Of a stretch of 64,000 nt of DNA, positions 54,809 to 64,000 are shown piece after piece. The DNA is from Paraburkholderia hospita (GTDB lineage Bacteria; Pseudomonadota; Gammaproteobacteria; Burkholderiales; Burkholderiaceae). Positions within the stretch are counted from its first letter, which is position 1. The number at the start of each line of letters is the position of its first letter. The DNA lies in assembly GCF_002902965.1 (NCBI RefSeq), contig NZ_CP026109.1, positions 372,001-436,000 of the forward strand. Reading direction: 5' to 3'. The position numbers were made by a program, and so were the translations under genes. The notes beneath the pieces are model-generated. The model was not told the DNA's origin and ran no database searches. It worked only from the letters and a program-made list of their open reading frames with translations.

Positions 54809-54886
54809 AACGAACTCAGCGATTTAACACAGGCTGGGGTATCCGCCATGGATCCGCTTTGGCCCATCCCGATACGATGCTACGGG

Positions 54887-56143
54887 CTACAGCTTGCCGT
54901 AGCTGTGCAGCCCCGACAGGAACATATTGACGCCGAGGAACGCGAAGCTCGTCACCAGCAGGCCCGTCAGCGCCCACCATGCTGCGACCGCGCCGCGCAG
55001 GCCTTTCATCAGACGCATGTGCAGCCACGCCGCGTAGTTCAACCAGACGATCAGCGCCCAGGTTTCCTTCGGGTCCCAGCTCCAGTAGCCGCCCCATGCT
55101 TCGGCGGCCCACAGCGCGCCGAGAATCGTCGCGATCGTGAAGAACGCGAAGCCGACGGCGATCGACTTGTACATCACGTCATCGAGCACGTCGAGCGTCG
55201 GCAGGCGGTCGGCCAGCACGCCGCGCTCCTTCATCAGATACGCGACGCCAACCATCGCCGACAGCGCGAAACTGCCATAACCGATGAAGTTCGCGGGCAC
55301 GTGAATTTTCATCCACCAGCTTTGCAGCGCGGGGACGAGCGGCTGGATCTGCTGCGCGTCGCGCGCGATCGAGTACCACATCAGGAAGCCGACGGCCGCG
55401 CTGATCACCAGCAGCACGAACGCGCCGAGCGAGCGCGTGTTGTAGTGCTGCTCGTAGTACAGGTAGAAGAGCGCCGTAATCAGGCTGAACAGCACGAACA
55501 CTTCGTACAGGTTCGAGACCGGAATATGGCCGACGTCCGAGCCGATCAGGTACGACTCGTACCAGCGCACCATCAGGCCGACAAAGCCCATCAGAACGGC
55601 AACCCACGTCATCTTCGAGCCGATCGCGGCGCCCGTCGGCGAACGCGACAACGTGCCGATCCAGTAGAACAGCGTGGCCAGCACGAACAGCGCGCTCATC
55701 CACAAGATGGCCGACTGGCTCGACAGGAAGTACTTGAGAAAGAACGCGTGATCGGCGCGGGCGAGGTCGCCGCCGTAAATCTGGATAGCCGACAGCGACA
55801 GCACCGCGATGCACGCCATCAGCAGACGCGCCGGCTTCCAGCGCCAGCCGAGCGCGACGAAAGCAGGCACTGTGCATACCAGCACCAGCTTGTCGTAGTA
55901 ATTCATGTAGTCGTCGTAGCGCGACAGCGCAAACCCGGCACCCGCCACCATCGTGAGGGCGAACAGCCAGTCGAGAGCGTTCAGGCGCTTCAGCAACGAA
56001 CGCGTCCGGGCATCGGCGATCATCGCTTCGACGTCCAGCTGCGTGGCGGCTTGCTGCCGTTGCGCGCGAGGCACGGAGACTACATGTGTCTGCTTCATGG
56101 TCTTCACCATTGCGAAAATCGCGTCGAGGCGCATGCGGACCAT
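54887..56143 (-). CDS. ccsB: CcsB/ResC-type cytochrome c biogenesis protein
   Basis: The 418-residue membrane protein has the tryptophan-rich heme-handling motif WGGYWSWDPKETWALIVW and the flanking His in HVPANFIGYGSFALSAMVGV and NYAAWLHMRL, plus eight or so transmembrane segments. In system II it delivers heme to apocytochromes c with ResB. The ATG at 56143 overlaps the TGA of the diheme cytochrome gene by one base (TGATG), so translation is coupled. No ResB/CcsA partner gene is adjacent. The N-terminal extension (about 50 residues) is longer than typical. Confidence 0.93.
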   Translation of the reverse strand: MVRMRLDAIFAMVKTMKQTHVVSVPRAQRQQAATQLDVEAMIADARTRSLLKRLNALDWLFALTMVAGAGFALSRYDDYMNYYDKLVLVCTVPAFVALGWRWKPARLLMACIAVLSLSAIQIYGGDLARADHAFFLKYFLSSQSAILWMSALFVLATLFYWIGTLSRSPTGAAIGSKMTWVAVLMGFVGLMVRWYESYLIGSDVGHIPVSNLYEVFVLFSLITALFYLYYEQHYNTRSLGAFVLLVISAAVGFLMWYSIARDAQQIQPLVPALQSWWMKIHVPANFIGYGSFALSAMVGVAYLMKERGVLADRLPTLDVLDDVMYKSIAVGFAFFTIATILGALWAAEAWGGYWSWDPKETWALIVWLNYAAWLHMRLMKGLRGAVAAWWALTGLLVTSFAFLGVNMFLSGLHSYGKL

Positions 56144-56892
56144 CACTGATTGACGGATGGTTCACCAGCTTTCTTTGAATGTGGGTCAACGACCTCTTCT
56201 TTCGCCGGCGGGTCTACCGCATCTTCACGCACGGGCGACGCAGACTCCGCTGCTGGCGCCTGCGGGAAGGCCTCGACATATGCCGCTACCGCATGCATGT
56301 CCTGCTCCGACATGTTGGTACAGATGGCCTTCATGGTCGCTCCGCGCGGCCTCGTATCGGTCTGCTGGAACACCCGCAACTGCTTGACGACGTAGTCCGC
56401 ATGCTGGCCCGCAAGGCGGGGAAACTGCCCCACTCCTTCGCCGTGCTGGCCGTGGCACGCGACGCAGGCAGCCACGCCCTTGGCCGGCAGACCGGACGTG
56501 AAGATCGTCCGCCCTTCATCCATCAGTTCGGGGGCGGCCGGTTCGCCGGGTTCCGTCGCCAGACTCGAGAAATAAGTCGCCAGGTCTTCGATCTGCGCAT
56601 CGGTCAGGTGCGTAAAGCCCCACATGAATCGCCGCGCGTTGGGATCGGACCGGCTATGCGTCTTGAAGTCCGTGATCTGATCGACCAGGTACTGATGCGT
56701 CTGTCCAGCCAGCTTGGGAAACGTCGGCGAAACGGACACACCGTTCACGCCATGACAGTTCGAACAGACCTGCAGAGCGATTGTCTTTCCGGCGACTGCC
56801 GGATTGTCGACCTGTCGGGACCGTTCCAGGTCATGACAGCCCGAGCTGGCAACCAGCAGCCCGACAGTGACGATTTGCGCCATCCTGTTCAT
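56143..56892 (-). CDS. Diheme cytochrome c (c4-like)
   Basis: The 249-residue protein has a signal peptide ending SSGC (possible lipoprotein), and two heme motifs CSNCH and CVACH in repeated domains, with likely axial Met in RRFMWGF and in NMSEQDMHAV. Such proteins shuttle electrons in the periplasm. It begins 30 nt after the cytochrome-porin gene and is coupled to ccsB. The C-terminal 40 residues are acidic and Pro-rich, an unusual tail. Confidence 0.92.
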   Translation of the reverse strand: MNRMAQIVTVGLLVASSGCHDLERSRQVDNPAVAGKTIALQVCSNCHGVNGVSVSPTFPKLAGQTHQYLVDQITDFKTHSRSDPNARRFMWGFTHLTDAQIEDLATYFSSLATEPGEPAAPELMDEGRTIFTSGLPAKGVAACVACHGQHGEGVGQFPRLAGQHADYVVKQLRVFQQTDTRPRGATMKAICTNMSEQDMHAVAAYVEAFPQAPAAESASPVREDAVDPPAKEEVVDPHSKKAGEPSVNQ

Positions 56893-56922
56893 GTCGAAAC
56901 CTCCTGGGCGTTGCGGTCACTG

Positions 56923-58308
56923 CTACCAGTACGCGGCCCACAGATAGACGAACAATGTGTCGTTGTCCGACGCGTTGCGCCCCATGCCGTCGTAGTTGGA
57001 GCGCGCGCCAAGGTATTTGGTGAAATGCGTGTACTGCACGCCAATCCGTATGTTCTGCACCGGGATCCAGAATATCTCTGGCATCCAACCCGATGTGGCG
57101 GGTGAAAAGTTCGCGCTGCTGCCGTAAGCGGCGCTGTCAGTGCTACCTGTCACGTTGAAATAGGACAGGCTTATGCCGTACCGGGCCTGATAGATGTACG
57201 ACACTTTCAACCGAAGCGAATTGAGCGTCGCCGATTGGCTGTCGCCAAGAACGAGATTATTTGGATCGCTGATGTTCTCGTGTATATATCGTGCCTGCGC
57301 GGTAATTGTATGCGGCTCCAGAATGTACTGGTACTGCGCATCGAAACCGATATCGGTAAAGCGCGTCACACCCTGGTCGAATATCGGGAACGCGTTCGAG
57401 TCGTTTGGGTAGATCTTCGCGTTCAGCCCGAACGTACCGACCATGACACTATTCGCACCCCAGTCGTGTGTTAGCGCGAGGCGCCAATACGGGTTATAGC
57501 CGCGCAGATAGGTCTGCGGGTGGGCGGTGTCTCCTTCCTTGCTGCCCTTACTCAGGAACGACCAGATGCCTTCGGCCGTCGCGTACGCGCTCAACTCTGC
57601 ATACACCGTCTTGTTCCAGTACAGGTAGCTGCCGATGCCCGCCACCTGTTGCGCGAGACTGCCTTCGAAGACAGGCAGGAACTGCGGTGCCCCGACTGTG
57701 CTCGTCGGCGACGACAGATACGGATAGCTCCATGAAGGAGCCGTATTCCAGACGTCCTGCACCGACGGGCTGTTGTTCAACGTCACGCCCAGAATGAGGT
57801 CCTTCGCATCTCCTATGATTCGATCGACGTAGCGGATGTCCGTGTTATCCGATCCCCAGTGACCGACCCAGGTACCACTGGCGTTCTGGTGATCGTAGTT
57901 CGTGTAGGTATACTGGGCGAAGCCGCCGATGTGGTCGGTGATCTTGCCAGCGAGGAAAATACTCGCCGCATCCCACGTCAGATTACCGTCTTTCGGCGAA
58001 ATCTGATTGCCGTCGATATCGTGGTTGTGCCGGGTCTTGGTCACGTCGACTGTGCCCATGACGGCAAGCGGAATCGTGCGTTCGCCGAACGTATAGCCAT
58101 TCAGCTTGAACATGCGTCCATAGGGCGTGAGTTCTGGAAACTGGCCGCCGGCGTGACAGGCAACGCAGCTCTGCCCCGTCTGTCTCGCGAATATGGGCAA
58201 CGCGTGCGCGGGAAAGGTCTGCAACATACACAGCACGGCGAGCGCCGCCAGCAAGCCCATGTGCAGCAGGCGATAATGCGCGTAGCTGCCCTTCAAAGCC
58301 TGGTTCAT
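56923..58308 (-). CDS. Outer-membrane monoheme cytochrome-porin fusion
   Basis: The 461-residue protein has a signal peptide, then ARQTGQSCVACHAGG (heme site Cys48-Val-Ala-Cys51-His52) followed by FPELTPYGRMFKLNGYTFGE, and then about 390 residues of alternating beta-strand pattern ending in the aromatic W of YLWAAYW, as outer-membrane barrels do. Fused cytochrome-porin proteins of the Cyc2 type carry electrons across the outer membrane; this one shares the layout, though its substrate is not known. It leads the operon with the diheme cytochrome and CcsB. Confidence 0.85.
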   Translation of the reverse strand: MNQALKGSYAHYRLLHMGLLAALAVLCMLQTFPAHALPIFARQTGQSCVACHAGGQFPELTPYGRMFKLNGYTFGERTIPLAVMGTVDVTKTRHNHDIDGNQISPKDGNLTWDAASIFLAGKITDHIGGFAQYTYTNYDHQNASGTWVGHWGSDNTDIRYVDRIIGDAKDLILGVTLNNSPSVQDVWNTAPSWSYPYLSSPTSTVGAPQFLPVFEGSLAQQVAGIGSYLYWNKTVYAELSAYATAEGIWSFLSKGSKEGDTAHPQTYLRGYNPYWRLALTHDWGANSVMVGTFGLNAKIYPNDSNAFPIFDQGVTRFTDIGFDAQYQYILEPHTITAQARYIHENISDPNNLVLGDSQSATLNSLRLKVSYIYQARYGISLSYFNVTGSTDSAAYGSSANFSPATSGWMPEIFWIPVQNIRIGVQYTHFTKYLGARSNYDGMGRNASDNDTLFVYLWAAYW

Positions 58309-58952
58309 GGCCGTCTCTCCCCCTGCATGCCGCGTGCATGCATTCAGTCGCCGCTGTTACCTGTAAAGGCAAAGACTGAAAAGGCATCCACGTATTGCGT
58401 TCACCGGCATCGCCATCAGCGTCGCTTCCCGATGACGCCATTTCGCTTTGCACGCATGCTTATTGTGTGGAGAGCCCAACAGGTGAGACATGGGTTGACC
58501 GCTCACTTCTGCGATAGGGTAAGCACGCCAAGCTGAGGTGTATCACTGGACTTTTGTAAGAGGGAATCGGAGCTTTGTAAGGAAGCACGCACACGTACCG
58601 GGCGAACACGAATTCCGGTTAAGACACAGCGGAAATAAAAAAGGACCCAACGTGCTGTCGAGTCCCGTAAAAGATGGCCTTTACCTGAAATCAATCGACG
58701 CAGGATGCAGCCTTTATTGACCCTGCGGCGTTGACCATCTGCGTGGACCTGAGAAACAAGCGGTACCGGATCGACTACGAACTACCAGGTAGTGGGCTGG
58801 AGACGAGTACCGCAGCGACGACCGGTACCCCAGCCAGTACCACCGATTCGATATGCAACACTGCGACAAAGCGTCTTAGAGGCTTCACTGGTGGCGTCGA
58901 CGAGGCACTCGGATTAACGGTGCGAACAAATACGATTATTGAGCAAGACATC
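58309..58952. other. No gene assigned
   Basis: Contains the upstream region of the cytochrome operon. Frames on the plus strand to 58953 are unconvincing. Confidence 0.3.
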
Positions 58953-59402
58953 ATGCATCTCGCTCGGGTTTTGCGCGCGTTCGTTTTTCGATGCACACCT
59001 GATGTCATCACAACGCCGTACTGGCGCAACCGACTTCACACTCTTTTCCAATCGCTACATCTCACCGACTACCAACGTCACTGGGTCCAGGAGCTCAGCA
59101 TGAGCTTCACGAGTTCGAACGACGGAGTTTGCACGACCGTTAGCGGCATGTACCTCGCGGTAAAGAAACTGCGCCGCCGGAGACCCACTATGTCCGGGCC
59201 GGGCGAATCCGTTCACTGGCAAACGGCGCGATGTCTCCTGGCCGCTCCAGAAGATACCCCTTCCGGTGCGGAAACACCTCACTGCGGAGTGGCTGCTCAG
59301 TCGATCATGGGACGTCGTCTCGGCCCCTGCATTGCGAGCGACCTGATTCGCCCGGATCTCGAGGTTAGAACCGAGTTAACTCCTGGAAATCCTCACCTTT
59401 AG
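58953..59402 (+). CDS. Possible hypothetical protein or fragment
   Basis: The frame starts MHLARVLRAFVFRCTPDVIT and contains YWRNRLHTLFQSLHLTDYQR, which looks like a conserved helical protein of Burkholderia. The rest (LRRRRPTMSGPGESVHW...) is less protein-like, so the 3' part may be out of frame. No family recognised. Confidence 0.3.
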   Translation: MHLARVLRAFVFRCTPDVITTPYWRNRLHTLFQSLHLTDYQRHWVQELSMSFTSSNDGVCTTVSGMYLAVKKLRRRRPTMSGPGESVHWQTARCLLAAPEDTPSGAETPHCGVAAQSIMGRRLGPCIASDLIRPDLEVRTELTPGNPHL

Positions 59403-59599
59403 CTGGTTTGAAAGCCGGTACAAATGACAGGTGCCTTCCCGCTTCCTGAATCTACCGAGCCCGGTGGTGTTGTGAGACATTCACTTGAGCGCATATTTTA
59501 AGACATTTTCTTGATTGTGATGCGTCATAGAATGCACGTGCTTGCTGCATAAACAGATTAGCGAGCACCTCCCAATTCGAAAGAGAGTCAACCACGACC

Positions 59600-60042
59600 A
59601 TGGCAAAGACTGCAACAAAGGCTGCACCGAAAGTCGCCACAAAGGGCAAAGCTGCTGCACCCGCTACCCAGGGGGGTAGCGCAAAGGCTGCAAGTGGTCC
59701 GGGTAAAAATCTGGCCGCTGGCGCGCCCGAGAAGGAGAAGTTCACGAAGGCGTCGCTCGCCGCGCACGTTGCACAGGCGGCTAACGTTGAGCCGAAGGCC
59801 GCCAAAAGGCGGTGCTCGCCGCATTGGAAGACACCATGCTCGGCTCGGTCCACAAGAAGGGTGCCGCCGAGTTCACGCTGTCGGGTCTTCTGAAAAAAAT
59901 CAGCGTTCAGCAGATCCCGGCAAAGAAACGCCGTTTCGGCAAGGATCCGTTGACCGGCGAGGAGCGCTGGTTCGATGCGAAGCCAGCCACGGTTCGCATC
60001 AAGGCGCGCGCGCTGAAGAAGCTGAAGGACGCAGCGGCTTAG
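59600..60042 (+). pseudogene. HU-family DNA-binding protein with histone-H1-like tail, one-base insertion
   Basis: The first frame reads MAKTATKAAPKVATKGKAAA, an Ala/Lys/Pro-rich tail, then KFTKASLAAHVAQAANVEPK. One extra base in an A4 run near 59808 shifts the frame; the next frame continues AVLAALEDTMLGSVHKKGAA, EFTLSGLLKKISVQQIPAKK and VRIKARALKKLKDAA to 60042. Together they form an HU-like core with a basic tail, a type found in Burkholderiaceae. Only this one lesion is visible. Confidence 0.72.
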
Positions 60043-60237
60043 CATGTAATACAGTCGTGCCTGGTGCGTGGCAGGCGCCAGACGGACCCAGTACCGGGCG
60101 CCCGCCGGCTTCGTTTCCGCACTGTCCGCGGCCTACGCGGCACGCGTGTTAATCCTCGCGGCTACCGTCTCTCCGGCCATCAGGCCGGACCACAGCATGA
60201 TCCCGCTGGCGGTCTGGGACCGGAACTATCTTCGGGG

Positions 60238-60690
60238 CTATTGTGGGTTCGATGCAGCCCGTCCAGACAGCGCGTGACTCGCTTGATCGATGATCGATTT
60301 CGCGGTGCCAACAACAAGCGCGCGGTCGATGTCGGAGGTCTGCCAGCGACCATTGCTATCTCTCGCGAACTGCAGTTCCGCGTGGAGGGTCGCACCTTGA
60401 TCATTTGACTGATCCGGCCGTAGGACGATGCTAGCGTTGCAAGTGAATACAAGGCTACCGGTCGCGTTCGATGCTTTCGCGCAGTCACCATCGGATTTCA
60501 CTGATGCCACCGTGTCGGAGGTCGGCAGCGGATTGCCCGCAAGGGCATTCAGGCCTCCCTTGTTCGCCGCGTCCAGCGCCCGACGGACGGCGCCATCGAT
60601 GTCTGATGTACCCGGCCCTTCGTGCGGCCCCCCACACGCAGTGAGCGCTGCACACGCTAGCGCCGCCGGCAGCATTCTTCTACGGTTCAT
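60238..60690 (-). CDS. Lipoprotein of unknown function
   Basis: From the ATG at 60690 (AGGGAG upstream) the 150-residue protein starts MNRRRMLPAALACAALTACG with lipobox LTAC, then DIDGAVRRALDAANKGGLNA and LQFARDSNGRWQTSDIDRAL. The mature part is a small alpha/beta domain anchored to a membrane by its lipid. No family recognised. Confidence 0.7.
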   Translation of the reverse strand: MNRRRMLPAALACAALTACGGPHEGPGTSDIDGAVRRALDAANKGGLNALAGNPLPTSDTVASVKSDGDCAKASNATGSLVFTCNASIVLRPDQSNDQGATLHAELQFARDSNGRWQTSDIDRALVVGTAKSIIDQASHALSGRAASNPQ

Positions 60691-61322
60691 TCTAATTCTC
60701 CCTCTCGGGCAACATTGCCCATGTCGATTATTGCATTGTGTCCCGGAATCTCGTCGTCGCAATCCCGTAGCTCACCTCCGCCAGCAATCCGGTAAGCATC
60801 ATGGCAAGACATAGCGTCTGCGCGGTGTTCATGTTGCCTTGTCGACGACGCATCGCATCGAGCGCGATATGGGACGCGGAAACGGATATCTCGACGGCAT
60901 TCGACTGCGGTTGCGATTCGGGATTTCGATCACCCGAAGACGATGGCTTTAGGCAGTTCGCAGCCATTGTTGACCACCTGCGACCGACAGCTGCAGCGTG
61001 CGCCCCTTTTCTGCGTTTGCCGACGCCGGCGACCGGCTAGACAGGTTTCGCGCTGGGAGTCTTTTGAAGACATAAAGGTATAAGCGGGTTGCGTCGCGGC
61101 CTCAAGGATGGCATCAATAGAGCAAAGCGCGCCGGGGCACTTGTCGTTGCTCTGAGCATGACACTTCAAGTCGATGCGCGTGAACGGGTGGGTCTTGTGT
61201 TTTGTCGCTTGTCGTTACGACCCAAAGCGAAACGGTCATAAAAGAGGCGAGTCGGACTCGCCTTGAATGCACGTCCAGCCTTATGCCTACTGGCTGGTGT
61301 GTGCCGAAGCCCGGTGTCGTTA
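60691..61322. other. No confident gene
   Basis: A minus-strand frame ending at 60728 includes MNTAQTLCLAMMLTGLLAEV, a possible signal or single-span peptide of 34 residues. Too little to call. Confidence 0.3.
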
Positions 61323-61739
61323 TTACATCTTGGTCACGGCATCGGTCTTGGTGTCGGCCTTCACTGGCGCCGTCGAGACTTCGTTGCCGGCATCGGTCTT
61401 GGTCTTATTCGCGGCCGCTTCGGTGCCTGGCTCCTTCTTGCTCAGCTTGTGCGCTTGAGTCTTCTTGACGTGCACCGCGGGCTTCTTGTTCGCGTGAACT
61501 TCGGCGCTAGCCTTATCAGTCGCCTTGCTGGTTGCCTTGTCGGTCGCACTGCCGGCTTCCTTGGCCGCGCCGTTGATCTTCGATGCGTCCGTTTGCACTT
61601 CGGTGCTGGCCTTCAAGTTGGTCTGGCCGGCTTGCGCCGCAGCGGTTGCGGCGGCGGTCGAAGGCGTCGGCGCAGCGGTCTGTGCAAAAGCTGTCGAAAC
61701 GAGCAGAGCGGAAGCGAGAGCGGCGTAAATCGTCTTCAT
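61323..61739 (-). CDS. Exported Ala/Lys/Thr-rich protein
   Basis: The 138-residue protein has a signal peptide (MKTIYAALASALLVSTAFAQ), then a low-complexity helical region rich in Ala, Lys and Thr with repeated D-K-A-T/D-K-A-S. AAGGAG stands before the ATG. Periplasmic; similar low-complexity secreted proteins occur in Burkholderia. No function assigned. Confidence 0.68.
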   Translation of the reverse strand: MKTIYAALASALLVSTAFAQTAAPTPSTAAATAAAQAGQTNLKASTEVQTDASKINGAAKEAGSATDKATSKATDKASAEVHANKKPAVHVKKTQAHKLSKKEPGTEAAANKTKTDAGNEVSTAPVKADTKTDAVTKM

Positions 61740-61881
61740 AAGTGACTCCTTGTTAGGCGCCCGAGGAAATTCAGCGCTGCCCGTTTAACGGAAGCCCACC
61801 GGAAGGAGTTGACCATGGAGTGGTGACAAAGCGTAAGCTTTGTGACGGCGCAAACGCTTCCCGCTTTCCGGCAAAGTCGCG

Positions 61882-62296
61882 TCATACGTCGTCACCACGG
61901 CGCTCAGCCGATCTCTCCTGTTCGACACGAGCCGTAACATCCCGCGCGATGGCGACCGATCCGCACACCACACCTTGATTGTCACGGACCACTGCAAAAG
62001 TCATCTCGACATCGAGCTTGCGCACCGTCTTGTGCACCGCGCGGGTCAGCGAGACGCGGCCGTGCAGACGCGTCGTGCCGTTCGTGATTGCAGCTTTAAC
62101 CGCGCCAATGTGCGGCGCCCAGACGCTCCGGGATGATCAGATCGAGGTTGCCGCCTATCGCTTCGGGGGCACTGTGCCCGAACAGAACTTCAGCCGCCGC
62201 GTTCCAGCGCTGGATCGTTTCGGACCGATCCGCGTGGATGATCGCGGTCGTCGTCTGCTCGACAATCCAGTCGCTCAGTGCCCTCGAGTTTTGCAT
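61882..62296 (-). pseudogene. PAS-domain sensor protein, frameshifted
   Basis: The ATG at 62296 follows GGAG. The first frame reads MQNSRALSDWIVEQTTTAII, HADRSETIQRWNAAAEVLFG and GGNLDLIIPERLGAAHWRG before a stop. A shift restores KAAITNGTTRLHGRVSLTRA, DVEMTFAVVRDNQGVVCGSV and IARDVTARVEQERSAERRGD. This is a stand-alone PAS domain, split by one frameshift near 62095. Confidence 0.65.
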
Positions 62297-62556
62297 CTTG
62301 CCGCTCCAGGTTGTGATTCGAGCTGGCAAAATTACGACACAAACCGCCAGGTGGCATGTGTATCCTGGTGTACGCGCCAAACACCCGATGTCCCGGGCGT
62401 GCTGCCCAGCGCTAATTTTTCTCAGCACACGCAAAGCAGTTGAGCACGTTGCGCTTTCTCTGCATGATGCGCTATAAATGAAAGCCGGGCACACAGCGCA
62501 CGCAAAGCACACTGCCCTTTTCGGGTCGCGCCGCAGCGGTCATCCCGAGACATCAC

Positions 62557-63480
62557 ATGATCGCAGGGCAAGGACGGCAGCCCTTTCTCGGCGCCGCATT
62601 GAGCGGCGTGGTCGCCAGCGGCTCCAGCACAGCGGTTCAGAACAGTGCTCGACGCGCGGATCGACGCCGTTGCCAATCAGTTGATGACGGCGACTGGCCT
62701 ACCGGGCACGTTGGTCGCGGTCGTGCGCGATCTCAAGACCGTTAATGCAAATGGCTTTAGCACGCGGCTCGTCGAATCGGGGCAGCCGGTCGATGCCGAC
62801 ACCGTGTTCCAGCTAGCGCCGCTCTCGAAGCCGATCGACACAACAGGTCGTCGCGCACCTGGTGGGAATCGGCTCGGTGCCGTGCGACACGCCGGCGCGC
62901 TCGAATCTGCGTTGGTTTGCTCTGTTGAATCTAACTGTCAACGAACATGTGACCGTCGGCGACCTGTACTCGCATCGCTCGGGCTTGCCCCATCGCGCAG
63001 GCGCTCTGCTGGAGGACATAGCATATGACCAGAAGACCATTCTCGAGCGCCTGCGTTATTTGCCGCTCGCACCGTTCCCCGCTCGTACTTCTATACGAAC
63101 CTCGGTTTGACGGCCGCCGCCGACCTCGACTGGGCGACGCTGTCGGAGCGCACCCTTTTACCAGCCGCAGGGCATGACGAGCACGAGCTCGCGCTACGGG
63201 AATATCATCGTCCGCAAGAACCGGGCGACGGTACACGTCAATCGTGATTGTCAATGGGTCGTTGGTTCAGGTTCGAAGTTCGAAGCCCGATGCGCAATCG
63301 CCCGCCGGCGGCATGAGCGCTTCCGCAAACGACATCGCGAAGTGGCTCACGATGATACTGAGCAACGGCGTATTCAATGGCAAGCGTGTCGTCGATGCAG
63401 ACGCGCTCACAGCCGCGCTCAGCCCCGAATCCCAGACCCAGCCGCCGGGTGATGGACAGGGCACCAGCAACCATGGTTCG
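62557..63480 (+). pseudogene. Beta-lactamase-like serine hydrolase, multiply frameshifted
   Basis: Pieces in different frames read DARIDAVANQLMTATGLPGT, PLSKPI (Ser-x-x-Lys), HVTVGDLYSHRSGLPHRAGA and ILERLRYLPLAP, then SSRYGNIIVRKNRATVH and SPAGGMSASANDIAKWLTMI, NGVFNGKRVVDADALTAALS. This is a class C beta-lactamase-like esterase/peptidase family, broken by at least four frameshifts and short deletions. Confidence 0.72.
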
Positions 63481-63693
63481 GCTTCAATGTCGGCAAACGA
63501 ATTGCGACAGGCAACGGTTTTTATGTCAAATGTGTGCTATCAGATGCCCGACCGACGCGCGCCGACGCGGGTCATGTTTTCACAACACGTCACGGCAGCC
63601 TATCGTGCCGACTCTCGTGTGAAGTCGTTTCGTAAGGCGCGAGATGCTAACAAGGATTAGAAGTCGCCGTTACTTATGCTGAACGGTTTCTGG

Positions 63694-64000
63694 TTAGCCC
63701 GATTGATTCATAGGACAAACGACATACGCCCCGTCGCTCGCGTCCCGCTTCAATAACCGGCTTCGGGTCCGTCTCGTGATTGCGATTACGGCGAATATGA
63801 CCGGGCCGATCGCGAGACCTTCGACCAACTCGGGCTCGACGGGCAGACTTAGGACGTGCAACGCCTTGAACGCGGCCGCTATCAACGAAAGCACGTAATA
63901 AGAGATCGCCGCAACGGATAACACCTCGACTGCATGCTGCAAATGCAACTGGTTGCGCGCGGTGCGCTCCATACCGGCGAGCAGACGCGTCACGTCCTTT
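63694..64000 (-). CDS. DUF3422 family protein, C-terminal part (runs off the window)
   Basis: The frame is open to the window edge and reads VTRLLAGMERTARNQLHLQH, AVEVLSVAAISYYVLSLIAA and VEPELVEGLAIGPVIFAVIA. The R-x-x-L-Q-x-x-V-E-x-L-S-V-A-A-I-S-Y-Y segment with two transmembrane helices is the end of DUF3422 membrane proteins. Only about 100 residues are visible. Confidence 0.8.
   Translation of the reverse strand, partial: KDVTRLLAGMERTARNQLHLQHAVEVLSVAAISYYVLSLIAAAFKALHVLSLPVEPELVEGLAIGPVIFAVIAITRRTRSRLLKRDASDGAYVVCPMNQSG

Noticed and set aside
54848..56149. 433-codon plus-strand open frame opposite ccsB
   Set aside because: Antisense shadow; composition (Gln/Arg/His-rich) is not protein-like.

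Overview
The window has the gene content and codon habits of a Burkholderiaceae genome (Paraburkholderia/Caballeronia-like): high GC, phasins and a PhaB acetoacetyl-CoA reductase of polyhydroxybutyrate metabolism, a caa3-type cytochrome oxidase, H-NS-type and HU-type DNA-binding proteins, DUF2244, DUF29 and FIST proteins. It reads as an accessory region (secondary chromosome or megaplasmid arm). Intact single genes sit among a very high density of broken genes and insertion-sequence relics. No rRNA, tRNA or CRISPR array was seen.

Layout. 1-1040: start of a DRG/Obg-type TGS GTPase and, upstream of it on the same strand, an EF-P paralogue without the usual basic loop-tip residue. 1.2-4.9 kb: debris (IS6-type fragment, broken small genes, H-NS tail fragment) around an intact aldehyde dehydrogenase ORF whose catalytic Cys, Asn and NADP-site Lys are all replaced. 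5.4-7.4 kb: perfect 32-nt palindrome, dead tyrosine integrase, and a decayed second copy of the phasin locus found again at 50.6-51.6 kb. 7.5-14.4 kb: toxin relic, YbaK deacylase, IS5, ISKra4 and IS6 relics, DUF29 and FIST proteins. 14.5-20.9 kb: cyclic-nucleotide-domain histidine kinase with a degraded duplicate of its N-terminus, several small membrane proteins, DUF2244, broken antiporter and DUF1488 genes. 21.2-25.8 kb: five-gene caa3 cytochrome oxidase operon (subunits II-I-III-like-III-IV). 26-38.4 kb: IS3 relic, then intact genes (TIGR02466 oxygenase-like, GYD, Mth938-like, DUF255 thioredoxin-like, ArsC, RtcB, type I glutamine synthetase, YbhB) and a broken SHOCT protein. 38.7-45.9 kb: SagB-type nitroreductase interrupted by one in-frame UGA, a complete IS2-group IS3 element with a 5-bp target duplication, Csp-like copper protein, hydrolase with a compensated frameshift, Uma2 protein, SnoaL-like protein. 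46.5-51.7 kb: polyhydroxybutyrate cluster (PhaB, broken HTH regulator, unknown gene, broken SET methyltransferase, phasin, conserved small ORF). 51.7-54.8 kb: exported proteins, iteron-like repeats and broken accessory genes. 54.9-58.3 kb: three-gene electron-transfer module (cytochrome-porin fusion, diheme cytochrome c, CcsB). 58.9-64 kb: broken HU protein, lipoprotein, exported Ala/Lys-rich protein, broken PAS and serine-hydrolase genes, edge of a DUF3422 gene.

Working together. The oxidase operon and the cytochrome-porin/diheme/CcsB module point to respiratory versatility; the 46-51 kb cluster is a storage-granule locus. About twenty genes are frameshifted, truncated or stopped, while many long genes (subunit I, DUF255, glutamine synthetase, RtcB, CcsB) are open over their full length. 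That contrast favours real gene decay over sequencing error, although single frameshifts in short homopolymers need raw-read confirmation.
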